Below are positions 12,484-24,747 of a DNA stretch of 64,000 nucleotides, in pieces. The first letter of the stretch is position 1, and each line of letters starts with the position of its first letter. The stretch spans positions 30,257,340-30,321,339 of the forward strand of contig CM049322.1 of assembly GCA_026874595.1 (NCBI GenBank), written 5' to 3'. The position numbers and the translations under genes were made by a program. The stretch comes from Sipunculus nudus. Lineage: Eukaryota; Annelida; Sipuncula; Golfingiida; Sipunculidae. Under the pieces are notes generated by a model that did not search any database, was not told the origin of the DNA, and saw nothing but the letters and a program-made list of their open reading frames with translations.

Positions 12484-14456
12484 AAAATACAGGTGGCTCC
12501 ACCAGTCTGCAGAAACTAATAAAAACACTTAATGGTCAATATCCATGCAAAAAATCATGGTGATCTCTGCATTAGTTGTTCAGATGCTTCAGTTTTTGTA
12601 TCAAATTGTCCATTATTCTGAGGGATACTTCGGAGTCCTATAGCTTGAAGGATATGGGTAACAGAGACCTAATTTCAAGTTTCCACAGGCACCTTTCATG
12701 GGCCTCCTTGCATGACAAGAATGAAGATTCTAGGTCCAGTTGTTGCGATTTGTACCCTGTTGACAGATAACCACATCTTTAAAGGTCTCAAAAAAAAGAA
12801 AAAAATTCTTAAAAATTTGAAAAAAAAATAGAGGTGGCACACCCAGTCTGCAGAAACTGATGGAACAGCTCATGATCAATATGTTTGCCGAAAATCATGA
12901 CCATCAGTGTTGTAGTTATTGAAATACTGCAGTTTTTGTATCAAATTTTCCATTATTCTGGGGGGGGGGTATTTTGGACCCATACAGCTTAAAGAATATG
13001 GGTAACAGAGACCTAATTTCAAGTTTCCATGGAGACTTTTCATGGGTCTCCCTGTGTGTCAAGAATAAAGATTCTTGGTCCAGTTTTTATGATTTGTGCC
13101 CTGTTAACAGATGTTCATATCTCTAAAGGTCTCAAAAATACAGAAAAATTTCGTAAAAAAAAAACGAACAAATACAGGTGGTGCCACCAGTCTGCAGAAA
13201 CTTATGAAACACTCCATGATCAATATCCATGCAAACAATTATGGTTATCTCTGCATTAGTTGTTCAGATACTTTAGCTTTTGTATCAAATTTTCCATTAT
13301 TCTGATCTGTACTTTGGAGTGCCATAGCTCAAAGGATATGGGTAACAGAAACCAAATTTCAGGTTTCCATGGAGACTTATCATGGGTCTCCCTGTGTGTC
13401 AAGAACAAAGATTCTAGGTCCAGTCGTTACGATTTGTACCCTGTTGACAGATAACTACATCCTTAAAGGTCTCAAAAATGGAGAAAACAATTCGTGAACA
13501 TTGAAAAATACAGGTGGCGCCACCAGTCTGCACAAACTGATGAAACATCTCATGATCAATATGTATGTCGAAAATCATGACCATCAGTGATGTAGTTAAT
13601 GAGATATTGAAGTTTTTGTATGAAATTTCTGACTATTCTGGGGGGTAATTTTGGGCCCCATAGCTCGAAGGATATGGGTAACAGAGACCTAATTTCTGGT
13701 TTCCATGGAGACTTTTCATAGGTCTCTCAGTGTGTCGAAAATGAAGATTCTAGGTCCAGTCGTTACGATTTGTGCCACGCTAACAGATGACAGCATCCTC
13801 AAAGGTCTCAAAAATAGAGGAAAAAATCGTAAAAAATCAAACAGTACAGGTGGCGCCACCAGTCTGCAGGAACTGATCGAACAACTCATGATCAATATAT
13901 ATGCCAAAAATTGAAGACCATCAGTGATGTAGTTATTGAGATATTGAAGTTTTTGTATGAAATTTTTTACTATTCTGGGGGGTACTTTGGGGCCCCATAG
14001 CTCAAAGGATATGGGTAACAGAGACCTAATTTCTGGTTTCCAAGGAGATTTTTTATGGACCTCTCAGTGTGTCAAGAATTAAGATTCTAAGTCCAGTCTT
14101 TATGATTTGTGCCTTGTTAACAGATGTTCACATTTTTAAAGGTCTGAAAAATAGAGAAAAAAATTCGTAAAAAATCGAAAAATACAGGTGGCGCCACCAG
14201 TCTGCAGGAAGTGATGTAACATCTCATGATCAATATGTATGCCAAAAATCATGACCATCAGTGAAGTAGTTAATGAGATATTGAAGTTTTTGTATGAAAT
14301 TTTTGACTTTTCTGGGGGGTACTTTGGGGCCACATAGCTCAAAGGATATGGGTAACAGAGACCTAATTTCTGGTTTCCAAGGAGATTTTTTATGGACCTC
14401 TCAGAATCCCAAGTTACAAGGTTCTAGGTCCAGCGGTTACGATTTGTGCCTGGTTA
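12484..14456 (+). repeat. ~337-bp tandem array of I1
   Basis: Six units at a spacing of 333-345 bases. Each has a GGTGGCGCCACC-type palindrome, the phrase AGTCTGCAG and a later GGATATGGGTAACAGAGACC block. Two to three further units occur at 29.86-30.68 kb and two at 39.72-40.55 kb. Confidence 0.7.
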
Positions 14457-16659
14457 ACGGACGGACAGACGGACAGACGGACAGACGGACGACGGACAAA
14501 GAGTGATCGCTATAGCTCAGATGACTTTCAGTCAGCTGAGCTAAAAATTAAGAAAGCTGTCAAGGATGTATATACCTGCAAAATATCAGTTGGATAAGTG
14601 AAACCACTGCAGAGATATAAGTGATTTTATCCCGATGCAGATGAACAGATGGACGCTGTGCAAAAATGGTTACAGGTGGCACCACCAGTTTTGCGTATGA
14701 TAAAGAGCTATGGGAGATCTATAAACATGCAAAATTTTGGCCCAACTGGACAAATGGTTTCCGAGATATAAGCTTGGATGTCTGTAGCTAAAACATGAAT
14801 GTAGGTGGCGCCACCTGTCATAAAATCAAGAAAGCTGTCCAGGATGTATACACATGCAAAATTTCAGGTGGGCAAGTCCAACCAATGCAGAGATATATGT
14901 GTTTTTACCCTAAGGCAGATAAACAGTTGGATGTTGTGCAATGATTGTGACAGGTGGCGCCACCATTTTTAGTGTTTGTTATAAAGCTTTCCAAGGGCTA
15001 CATTTGTGCAAAATTTTTAGCCTTATCAATCAAATGGTTCCCGAGATATGTGGGTTTATGTGTGGAAAAAGACGCACAAATGGAAGCTGGGCAGAGAGGA
15101 AAGGTCAGAGGTCAACCAAAAATGAGGGCGCAGCAGTTCACATGTGACCGATCATAATTCGGAATTTTAAAAATTCTACCCAGTGGTTATGGAGGAGTTC
15201 TCCGGAATCCTTTGTGGCGATGGCGGCAGCGTCGGTGTCCGTCTGAAAACATAGTATCCGCAAAACTCTGTTTTAGCGGATACAATGATTGTAGCTGGCA
15301 CCATCAGTCTTATATACAACCAAGAGATATATACATATGCCCAATGTCAGACTGATATGTCAAACCCCTCCTGTGAAATAAGCAGGTACATACACTGTGC
15401 AAAAGTCAATGTAGGTGGCACCACCTGTCTTGTAAATGAGAATACCATCAAAGACGCATAGACAGGTATCAGTCCAATACATCAAATTTCCCCAGAGTTT
15501 GATGCACTGGGCTGACAAGGCTTAGGTGAGTAAGGCAGTTGCCCCCAAGTGACCTGTGACAAATTGCTGCCTCAAGCTACTGCACTGAGTGAAATCTTGA
15601 CCTGCACCTGGCTAGACTGAGTGAACTTTTGACCTGTACCTGGCTGCACTGAGTGAACTCTTGACCTCTTGCATAATCTGACACAGGTACCATTAATGAC
15701 AATTATTATAAGAATTTATGTAGGGATTATTCTTGTAATATATTTATCAAACTGGCATCAGTTGCATCAGTCGAAAAAAGTTTCGAAGTTTATAACTCAT
15801 ATAGGAAGATACAGCAAACTGGCTAAGTTCAGCTTCCTGTAACTCAGCCAAAAAGCACTGAATCAATACCATTTGAACAAACTTGAATTATCAACATCTG
15901 AGGATAATTAATGTGTGAGATTTAAGAATTTAGCCCAGTGGTTTTTGAGAAGAAGATCTTTGTAGCCACTGAGCTAAAATGGGCTGTTATGGCATATGAC
16001 TAAATTCAGCTTCCTATAACTTAGCCAAAAGTCACTGAAAAGAGACCATTTGAACAAACTTCAGAAAGCACTACCCTAGGATCATTTCTGTGTGATATTA
16101 AACATTTTGGCCATATGGTTTCAGAGAAGAAGATTTTTGTAGCCCTCAGTGTGATACAGGCACTAATGACCCCGTAACAAAAAGGCCGATGCAGGTGGCG
16201 CCACCAATACCTCAATTTCAGATATGACCTATGTGACCAACATTGGCATAAAATTTAGTGATGATAGCTCCAGCCGTTTCTGAGATTGTAATTTTAATAT
16301 GCTTTTTTGCACAGTTAACAAAGTTCAACCTCCTGTAACTCAGCCAAATATCTCCAAACTGGAACCATTCGAACAAACTTGAGAGAGATTGTTCCAGGGA
16401 TCATTTCTGTGAAATACTGGACAATTTGGCTGGACAGTTTCGGAGGAGAAGATTTTTAAAGCTTTTTTTAGCTTTTTCCCTATAAAACCTAAGAAAATGC
16501 AGTTAGAAAAAAATAAACAAAATCCGATATAGTTTTTTGGATGACTGACAATTTGCAAAAAAATTGGTGATGCTAGCTCCTGCCATTTTTGAGATAGCTA
16601 TGGTTAACGTACAGACGACGCACGACGCCGCACCATCGCATAAGCTCACAGGTTCGCTA

Positions 16660-17397
16660 AAAAAGGAATAGTGTATCAAAGTCCATCATAAATACTGATA
16701 CCCTACATATTTTGTACCAGAAGCGTACATGTTTTGACTGTTAACTGTCTGGGTGAAAAGAAACATTTGAACTAGTTCAACCAACTAATTTGTTCTGTTT
16801 GTCCTGTAAGGATTATCAAATAGGATGATTGTTTATGTTAATGTGTAACATACTCTTTAAATAATGAAGTAATATCTATCTAGACTTATCTATCTATCTA
16901 TCTATGATTGATTCAGTATGCAAGTGGAAGACTTCCCCCCCCCCCCCCCCCCCCCCGAGATTTGCTCTTCATAATATCTCATAAATGTGCTTCAGTATAC
17001 CTCTTGTTACTCTCTAATTGCCATATAATAAATACAATTACAAATTATCTTTCTTGGTATAAATTATTAGTGATTTTTACAACTCCAAGGTTGTTAAGAA
17101 AACTAGGAAGAAAATAAAGATTAATTTTTAGCAAATAATTGGTATGATATGGATGCTGTAGACAGATGAAACACATTAAAGGTGCAAGTAATAATCAAAT
17201 ACCTATTTAATAATTCCATTTCCAAAATTAAAGTTATTATTACATTAATATTATAATATTCTGTAAATATTAATAAATATATAACCTGTGAACTATATAT
17301 AACCATTCAGTGTTAAAATATTGGAAATATGACTGAAAAAATCTTTCATATGTCAATTACAATGCATAATATATTAGGAAATTAAATCAGATCACTA
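16660..17397. other. gene-free stretch with simple repeats
   Basis: Contains an interrupted (TATC)n at about 16,870-16,906 and a run of 22 C at 16,935-16,956. Otherwise AT-rich with nothing recognised. Confidence 0.5.
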
Positions 17398-17690
17398 TTT
17401 TAATCTCGCCTAGGCAGATTTTAAACTTGCCTTATTGATATCAGACGGATTTTAAACTCGCCTGGATGATACCAGGCGAATTTCAAACTTGCGGTAGGCA
17501 AGATTAAAATCCTGGCCTGCTCCATGTTGGATTTTAATCTCACCTAGGCGAGACTGCAATTGTGATCTTGTCTAGGCGAGTTTAAAATCTGTCTAGGCGA
17601 GATCATAATCGCAATCTAGCCTAGGTGAGATCCAAATTGCAATCTTGTCTAGGCCAATTAAAAATCCGCCTGGATTTCAATCTTGTCTCT
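17398..17690. repeat. degenerate array of CTAGGCGAG / CTCGCCTAG motifs
   Basis: The words CGCCTAGG, TAGGCGAG and TTTTAAAC/TTTAAAATC recur about every 25-35 bases in both orientations. No similar sequence was seen elsewhere in the window. Confidence 0.55.
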
Positions 17691-19319
17691 GACATATATA
17701 TGTATGTTTGTATGTCTACTATTTGGCCCCCAAATGAATAACATAAAGTCTTCTGAGCTAAAGCAGTATTAACTACTCCAACTGTTCAAACTCACCTGAT
17801 GAAGACTGGATCCATAACACTAACATTAACCAGATGGATATCTGCATCTTGAAAATAGTATCTTCTTTCACCTGCAAGAAAGTATAAAAAATCCATAAAC
17901 TTATTCAGAATAAATTTTAATTTATTCAACAAACCCAAAATTTGTCACATGCAGTGACCAGAATATTGACAACTGTGAGTTTCTTCTGTGTGTTTCACTT
18001 CTGAGTTTGCAAGAGAATTTCACCAGGACTTCACTGGATATAGAGCTCAAGAACTTTCTAGGTCTAATTTTCACCATTAATGTGTATCTAGTAGCAAGTA
18101 TTTTAAGTGAATGTGGCATTTAAACTATCAATTCAGAATATTCATAAATAAACAATATAATCAGTATCAATGCAGGGTATAATTTACTTTTCAAAATTGC
18201 CTAGCAGTGGTAGCTAATCAATTTACAAAATGATTAGCAAGTACTTCAATTTGATTAGCATGTTTGTGTGCGGGAGGTGATAGTCATTGAATTCAATATA
18301 TATTTTTTAAACCAAGGGTTTAACCCATATACATTTCCAATTTTGGCCTTACATATTATTACCGATAGTTACAGCCAGAATTTAGATATATATATATATA
18401 TATATTAAGTTTAAGGCAAGACAAAGGGTGGGGTGCGTTGCTGATTAGCCGAGGGCAGGCAGCGGTCAACAGCTGGTAATTATAGGTCTATACTTAGCGT
18501 CCGTATGCGTGGCGGTCAGGCAATAGCACCCTATACCTATATTTGGAGCGGCACCGCTGGTGTCCAGCAGTTTGCCAGCACTGACCAGGTGAGTCACCGA
18601 TGGGTCAGTCTAAGTAGTTCGTAGGTAAAACGTGTAATAATAACTTAATTATGTACGAGATAAATGTAGTGTCAGGTAATATTATTTATATTAGAAAGAG
18701 TTTTATAAGTCAGGAATAATAGTAATAAGCCAAGTTAGGTTGTACATTCGCGTTACGGTTTTAAGTTTGGAACTAATTAATACGGGTCTCCCCTGTTGTA
18801 TTTATAGGAAGACCCTCGTACCTCTCATTGCTATGTTTGTGCATGTTCATATATGGAGCCATGTAACATCTGTACGGAAACTACAAATAGACTGAGCGTG
18901 GGACCATGGTCAGTTCCCTACTACCATCCAAGCTTAAGTACTGCCCGACTTCAGTGGGAGCTGACCTGGGCCGGCCTCGGAGAAACAAGAATAAAGAGCA
19001 TGACTACAGAATCTTCGGTTGTTCCTGGACACGGGTGATTGAATGAATGTCACCGTTAAAGTACGGTAACAATATTCAGTAGATAGTTTCTGGAACGAAG
19101 ATATGAAAAGAGGTGGGGAGGAGGAGGGAAAAAAAATAAATAAAATTCATAAGTTAAAAAATGAAGATGCCTTTTTCCATATCAATTTTACAAATGATGA
19201 AATGAATAGATAGGAGTTATATGTGCCCTTCTTCAGTGTCTAGTGCAATAAAGTATTCTCAGTATCTGCAGGAGATCCTCTTTACTTTCTGAAAGGGCTG
19301 GTAAAAATACTTATCTAAA
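17691..19319. other. stretch without a confirmed gene
   Basis: Holds an (AT)10 run at 18,386-18,405. The part at about 18,418-19,036 is less AT-rich. It has a donor-like CAG/GTGAGTCA near 18,590, a 61-codon open frame (18,853-19,035) and an AATAAA at 18,990-18,995. It could be part of a gene or an LTR, but I found no domain, LTR pair or primer-binding site. Confidence 0.3.
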
Positions 19320-21926
19320 ACAAGGGACCTATGGGTCACGACGCTCAGCTGTTATATATGATAAAAAAATATTATTTAGAAATGAGGCACATGCTGGTTT
19401 TGTGTGGTAATAAATATAAGCTGTATTATGAGTTGTTGTTGTTTAGCTTATGTATGATTTTGATAGTACCTTTGGAGACAGGGAAGAGGATTGATTTCAT
19501 TTATTTTATTAACAATTGGAGTACTATTGTCACACAGATTTTGACTTGGCCATATAACTTATAAGCAGAACATATAATATAAGAGTTTAACTATTTATTT
19601 AAAAAAATTACAAATATTGTCCCAAATATAATTTTTATTAAAAATAATAAGAGAATCATATTTTTTTTCAAAATGAAATATAACTGATATGATTATTAAA
19701 ATAATATTAAAGAATATATTCATGAATGCATTCATGAATACATTTTGAAAGTATTTGCACGAGTATTCATATACTTTCATTTTTACCTGAATTCCCATTC
19801 TTTATGCAAGAAATTTTATAATGGAGTACATAATCATATTCGTGTTTGAATAAAATTACAAAGTATTCACACCATGTCTGGTATTTATTCAATTTTCACC
19901 AAACAATGATGTTGAGAATCCAGAATATACAAAATTCACACATTTAAATAATGATCATAAGTACCTGGTTTTATGGCTTTTATTTATATTAAAAATAACT
20001 GTAAAAAATTCATTTTGGACTAATTTCACATCAATCTACACACTAGACACAGTAGGAATCTAGATTAATATTATCAACTGCATCTTTGTCTATCATTAAT
20101 TTCCTTCATATGATCCCTAATGATTAGTAATGAATAATATGATTTACTTCTTTATCATTAAAATTGAACTGAAAAATGCCATAGGTGACTGCATGGTGTT
20201 ATTTGGAATATGTGACATTCTACCCATCGATACAAGATTCTTATATCATCAGTAACTGCAAGTTAATTTCCTGTTATTATAAACTAACAAATTCCTTTTC
20301 TATTTTTCTTTAATTTGTTATTAAAAACCAATACAAATTTATTAATTTGTTGTTTATTGTTATGTTGTTGGTTTCTGTTGGACACCTGGATCAACTGTGG
20401 CTGGCCATAAGCTGCCTGGATTCCTGTATGCCTCGCCTCAAGCGTGCATAATTTGATGAAAGGTCAACAAGGTCAACATACAGGTGACTCAAGAGGGGCT
20501 GGAGAGAGCCAAAGTCTGACAGGGTCTCATAAAAAACATTAATAAAAGCTACAATTTTTGGCCAATTTCTTTCAGCTTTCTAAACTAAAAAGCTGAAATC
20601 CTTATGTGTGCATGATATGAAAATCATATCAACAGTGCTCACAGAAACAAACGTGCCATGGTCACAGTTGAGCAAAATTTAAGGTACTAATTTTATATTT
20701 ATACTAATAACTTATAAAATTTGAAAAATTAATAACTAATTTTGGGTATTCAATTGAATCTTGATTAAATAATGTTACATCCCTGACAAAAAAATCTCTA
20801 GCAATGCCCTTGTTAAGGGAGTAAATATATTTCTTGATTTTTTACAAAGTGCATTATGTTTGGGCCCATAACTTAAAACAATTACGCAAAACTGACATCA
20901 TTCTGGAATGTGCATAGAGAATGAAAAATAAGTATATTGTTTATGATTAAAGTCAGATCAGTGGTTTTGTTATTAGGCAGTCTTGAAGTGTAACAATGGG
21001 TTTTTAATGGAAAAATGAAGTTTTTCATTAATATCTCGAAGGTATTAAGTTCTAGTGACCAAATTCTTGGCATGGTAGGGGATTTTGGAGACATCTAACT
21101 GTATGCTGAATTTAAGGAACTTAGAGCTGAAGCTGGGGAGCTGAGCTTTTGCAAACTGCATAACACTAGCTTGATGTAAACAATATGTTACAAGGTGCTT
21201 GAAAACTTGATTAAAATCTACAGTTTTTGATCAACTGGTTTCAAATTTTTGGTGTTAACAGTTGAAATGCTGACAAAAACATGCTGTGAAAATTAAATCC
21301 ACAGTACTTACAGGAAAAAAACGTGCCATGGTCAAAGTTGGGCAAAATTTAAGGTACCAATTTTTTATTTTTATTAATATTTTAAAAAATTTAAAAGATT
21401 TTCATCTAATTTTGGGTATACAATTTAATTTTGATTAATTAAAGATATATTACTGGAAAAAAGGTCCACAGCTTTAACATTTTTTGTGTTAAGTGATCAA
21501 ATATCTTTCCTTATTTTTTTCAAAATGCATTATGTTTGGGCCTAGAACTTTTTTAAATTAAATAATACAGACATAATTTCTGGCATGTACATAGGAACTA
21601 TATAGAGGAATATTTATGGTAAATATGAGGAAAAACAGATGAGTGGTTTTGATATTAGGCAGTCCTAAAGTGTGAAAATAGGTTTTTAATAAAAAATTGA
21701 GGTTTTTCCTTAATTTCTCAAAGGAACGAAGTTGCAAAGACCCAGTTTTCCGCTAGGTAGGAGATCTTGGGGACATCTAACATTATGCCGAATTTTGGAT
21801 TCCTAGGTCTTACGGTTTCAAAACGTGCCACATCTACGGACGGACGGACGGACGGACGGACAGACGGACGGACGACGGACAATGGACCACGACTATAGCT
21901 CAGATGACTTATAGTCAGCTGAGCTA
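19320..21926 (+). mobile_element. A2: complete copy of the 2.6-kb A element
   Basis: The left end is ACAAGGGACCTATGGGTCAC with GCTCAGCTG at about 19,343. The right end is a hairpin at 21896-21926: arms of 14 with one A/G mismatch, loop TAT, then AAAAA. An (ACGG)n stretch (about 21,838-21,880) lies just inside. The body is very similar to A1 and A3. Two ~670-bp internal units occupy the 3' half. No coding region is supported. Confidence 0.7.
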
Positions 21927-24009
21927 AAAATCATGACTTTTTACTTTTAATTTAAATAAACTTTCATTGATTTAATTAAACTGTAAATAAATAAATTATT
22001 TTTGCTAAATTAACATTTGTGTAAAACAAATCAGACAACTTTCTTACTGAAAAAGCTGGAAAGTTTAAAATGACCTGTATAGGAGACTAATTACAAAATT
22101 AACAGTTAACTTTGAAGTATGTTATATGGTCAGTGGAAATACAAAGCTTACAACAAATAAAAGAAAGAATTTGTCAGACAAATGAAAATAGCCATGCAAT
22201 ATACCATAAAGAAAACAAACACACATTAGACCAATGTCAAGGTTCATCAGGGTCACCCAGTCAGATAGATCAAGAAAAAATAAAAGCAACCAGCACTTTT
22301 TATTTAAAATATCAGTGAAATTATCTTTTAGATCTGATTTCAGTCATTAAAAAACAACTCAGAAAAAAATATAAAAAGCAAAGTATATCAAATGAAGTAA
22401 AAGTTTAGCCCTCAGAAATGTAAACAATTGCAAATAAAAAATCAAGCAAATATAAAAAATATTGCAAACCAAAATATATAACGATGACCATTATTTTAGA
22501 ACTTTTTGCCACAAGGTTCGTACATCTAACACTGACGGAAGTTTAAGGAGTCCTTCAAGCAGCGGCTTAACGCGGTAGTGGTATAACGCGGTATTGGCCA
22601 CTCTAAATAACGCACACGCAGGTGCCTGATGCTATATTTAGCATTTCATTTTGTGAGAATACAGGATATCGCTAATGCAGCTTCTCGTGTAGATGTAGGA
22701 GAAGAACGACCAGCTGGTGCAGCCGGAAGCATGTTTGTGCAGGCAAGCGTGATTCAGCCGGACACTCATTAACACGGACGAAACTGACAGTCTACACTTT
22801 GTTAGTTTATACGCCCTATGGAATCTCTTTAATTATTATGATCATTAAATAAATTCGTGAGGTTATAATTGTTTCAAACCATAATGTATCATATTTCAAG
22901 GAAACTTTCAAAATATATGACGTTTATCAATGACTAAAGACCCTGTGTAAGTTTCCCTTGTATCAGCCGCTACAAGGCAGTTGATTCAAGATCAAATTCT
23001 AATGCAAACTGTGCCGAATGCAGAATTATCTTATGTCTTTTCATGTTCTGTATTAAGGTTTAGCACGGCAAAATAAATCTGATGAATAATAAGCATCAGG
23101 ATAATCGGCAATTAAAAACACTATGTCCAGTGCCCACACTGCTGTGTTGAATGAATGGGCTGGTCAGGCTGGACGCTAGGGGGCACTAGTTGTTTGCCTG
23201 CAGTTTTTCAAGCAGGCAGTCATTTACTGCCTCCACACACTAGATTATCGCTATAAGAAATATCCCGTATTTGATTGACAGTTTATTTGCTTGTGCCGAC
23301 CTTTCAGGGCTTCAGCGCGAATGGCGGTAACATGACCCCACCCAGCAACCCCAGAAAGAGAGCCAATCAGAGATCCATAATATACTACACGCATGTGTTT
23401 ACTTTGTTTCATTCATGTGATTTCATGGCAGGAAATAGTCTGTGTGCAACAGTTCCAGAGCTGGCAAATGCGATGCTAAAAGAATACATACATCAATCGG
23501 ATACCCACATTACTGAAATTACTGAATTTTCATAATGAAAACCTCGTAGTTACATGTTCGCAGCCATTTTAACGAAGATATTTAAATAAAGGTAATATAA
23601 GAAACAATTGCAAATGATAGGGATAGTTATCAGCTGATAAAAACAAAGACAAACATGAAGTTTTCCCTGAAATCCAAGCAGTATAACAAAATGTCAACGA
23701 TCGAGTGTCTCTAACTGTCGAGCATCTCACAAAATTGAAATTAGACGGATGTCATCATTGGCTTGACACTAATACCGGTGGTGGTGCCTAGTGGCCGGTT
23801 TGATAGACTGTTAATACATGTGTGAACGGTCGGATGCTGCGTACTTGTTGCTGCTGAATAACGGACGCCTGTGGAATTCTTATTTTATTTTTGGAAATCA
23901 GAAGTGAATGAAATGTTCAGCACGGATAATCATACAAATAATTTTAGTTCGCAGTGACTGCAATGCAAATTTTCGTTTGCTTTGCAGGACTTTCAAATTG
24001 ATTAGCAAA
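21927..24009. other. apparently unique region, no gene identified
   Basis: No repeat family of this window occurs here. Around 22,560-23,560 the sequence is richer in G+C and CpG. It includes a CCAAT box within GAGCCAATCAGAG (about 23,360) and an 86-codon frame (23,275-23,532) without a recognisable domain. It could be a regulatory region or exon of a host gene, but this is not established. Confidence 0.3.
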
Positions 24010-24530
24010 TGGTGATGGGTGCCCTAATAAATTATTCCCTGTCAATGTGATTTAAACATACATTAAAATCTCCACCTATGACTACCTTCAAATCATCATC
24101 ATGGCAGTTTTCTCTGATAACAGTATTAAAATTTTCATAAAATTGCACTTGCTCTGTCTCTGTGTTTGGAGCATATATGTTACATAAGAGGAACAGACAT
24201 TCTTGAATGATGCATTTCAATATTATATATCTACCATCTTTGTCTACAATCACATCTTTAAACTTATATTCTAAGTTTTCACCAACAATTATCATAACCC
24301 CTTTACTGGAAGTTGTTCCATGAGAAAAATACATGGGACCTCTTCATTGCTTGGACCAGCTATTTATGTCTTTTTTTTTACTATGTGACTCTTGAAAAAA
24401 ACCCACCCCTTGTACCCACCATGTTTATGAAACCAATTAAAAATATTTCTTCTCTTTTCATATTTCCTCATTCCTCTTACATTCAAAGAGATTATATTTA
24501 CCCAATTTGCTTTATTATACACAGCCATCT
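24010..24530 (-). pseudogene. LINE endonuclease (APE domain) fragment
   Basis: On the minus strand the translation starts near 24,510 with an L1-type opening (ISLNVRGMRKYEKRR). It loses frame near 24,370, then continues from 24,334 with KGVMIIV, NIYAPN and GDFNVCLNHIDRE. NIYAPN and GDFN are hallmark motifs of the apurinic/apyrimidinic-type endonuclease at the start of ORF2 in non-LTR retrotransposons. The copy stops just after GDFN and lacks the rest of the endonuclease and all reverse transcriptase. It is truncated, frameshifted and inactive. Confidence 0.8.
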
Positions 24531-24747
24531 ATGAAGTGATGTAAGAATTTACATATCATACTCCGTGTTTCTCCAATTAATTAACTATTTCTACAATTTG
24601 CATCCATTACAAAGATAACACAGACAAGTACTTGACAAACACATGTAATATGAATAATGGTAAAAAGCATGAACTTTCAATTAAACCATAGAGGTATTTT
24701 GGCCTGCTTCTTCTCATTACTATCCTAGCATAGCAGTAATTATTAGA

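Larger units (their letters stand above)
11129..14543 (+). mobile_element. I1: Helentron-like element inside J, carrying a ~337-bp tandem array and nested G
   Basis: The left end is ACAAG, then the perfect palindrome TGACCCATGGGTCA, then GCTCAGCTGA. The right end is a hairpin at 14513-14543 (14-position stem, one mismatch, loop TTC). It interrupts the J consensus between CCTGTCATA and AAATTAAGAAAGCTG, so the host site can be reconstructed. After G, six units starting near 12,509, 12,842, 13,187, 13,522, 13,858 and 14,197 each begin GGTGGCGCCACCAGTCTGCA (some copies altered). A (GACG/GACA)n microsatellite (about 14,457-14,498) precedes the hairpin. Confidence 0.65.
7168..15284 (+). mobile_element. 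J: Helentron-like element with ~330-bp GGTGGCGCCACC repeats
   Basis: The left end is ACTAGAAT, a hairpin GTAGTC/GACTAC (7180-7185 and 7193-7198) and subterminal TGTATCCACCAAAA (7200-7213). The right end is a hairpin at 15254-15283 whose 3' arm (GTTTTAGCGGATAC) is the near-complement of that subterminal repeat. The body is a tandem array with GGTGGCGCCACC (for example 7594-7605) about every 165 or 330 bases. It is split by a SINE carrying A1 (about 7,780-10,733) and by I1 (11129-14543). Its own length is about 1.75 kb, with no coding region. Confidence 0.65.
6975..16659 (+). mobile_element. K1: outermost Helentron-like element, interrupted by J and its nested insertions
   Basis: The left end is ACAAG, then a hairpin of two AGGCCT copies (6978-6983 and 6986-6991), then subterminal GCGAACCTGTG (6995-7005). 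The right end carries the exact reverse complement CACAGGTTCGC at 16647-16657, followed by TAAAAAA. Only 6975-7167 and 15285-16659 (about 1.6 kb) belong to K1 itself; the rest is J with its own insertions. The right part includes one GGTGGCGCCACC (16194-16205) and an ACG-rich stretch just before the end. There is no coding region. A second, left-truncated copy is at 48.6-49.6 kb. Confidence 0.65.

Noticed and set aside
8385-19798. Conserved Lys/Phe/Ile-rich frames shared by A1 and A2 on the minus strand
   Set aside because: Low-complexity translation of AT-rich DNA, conserved only because the whole element is copied.
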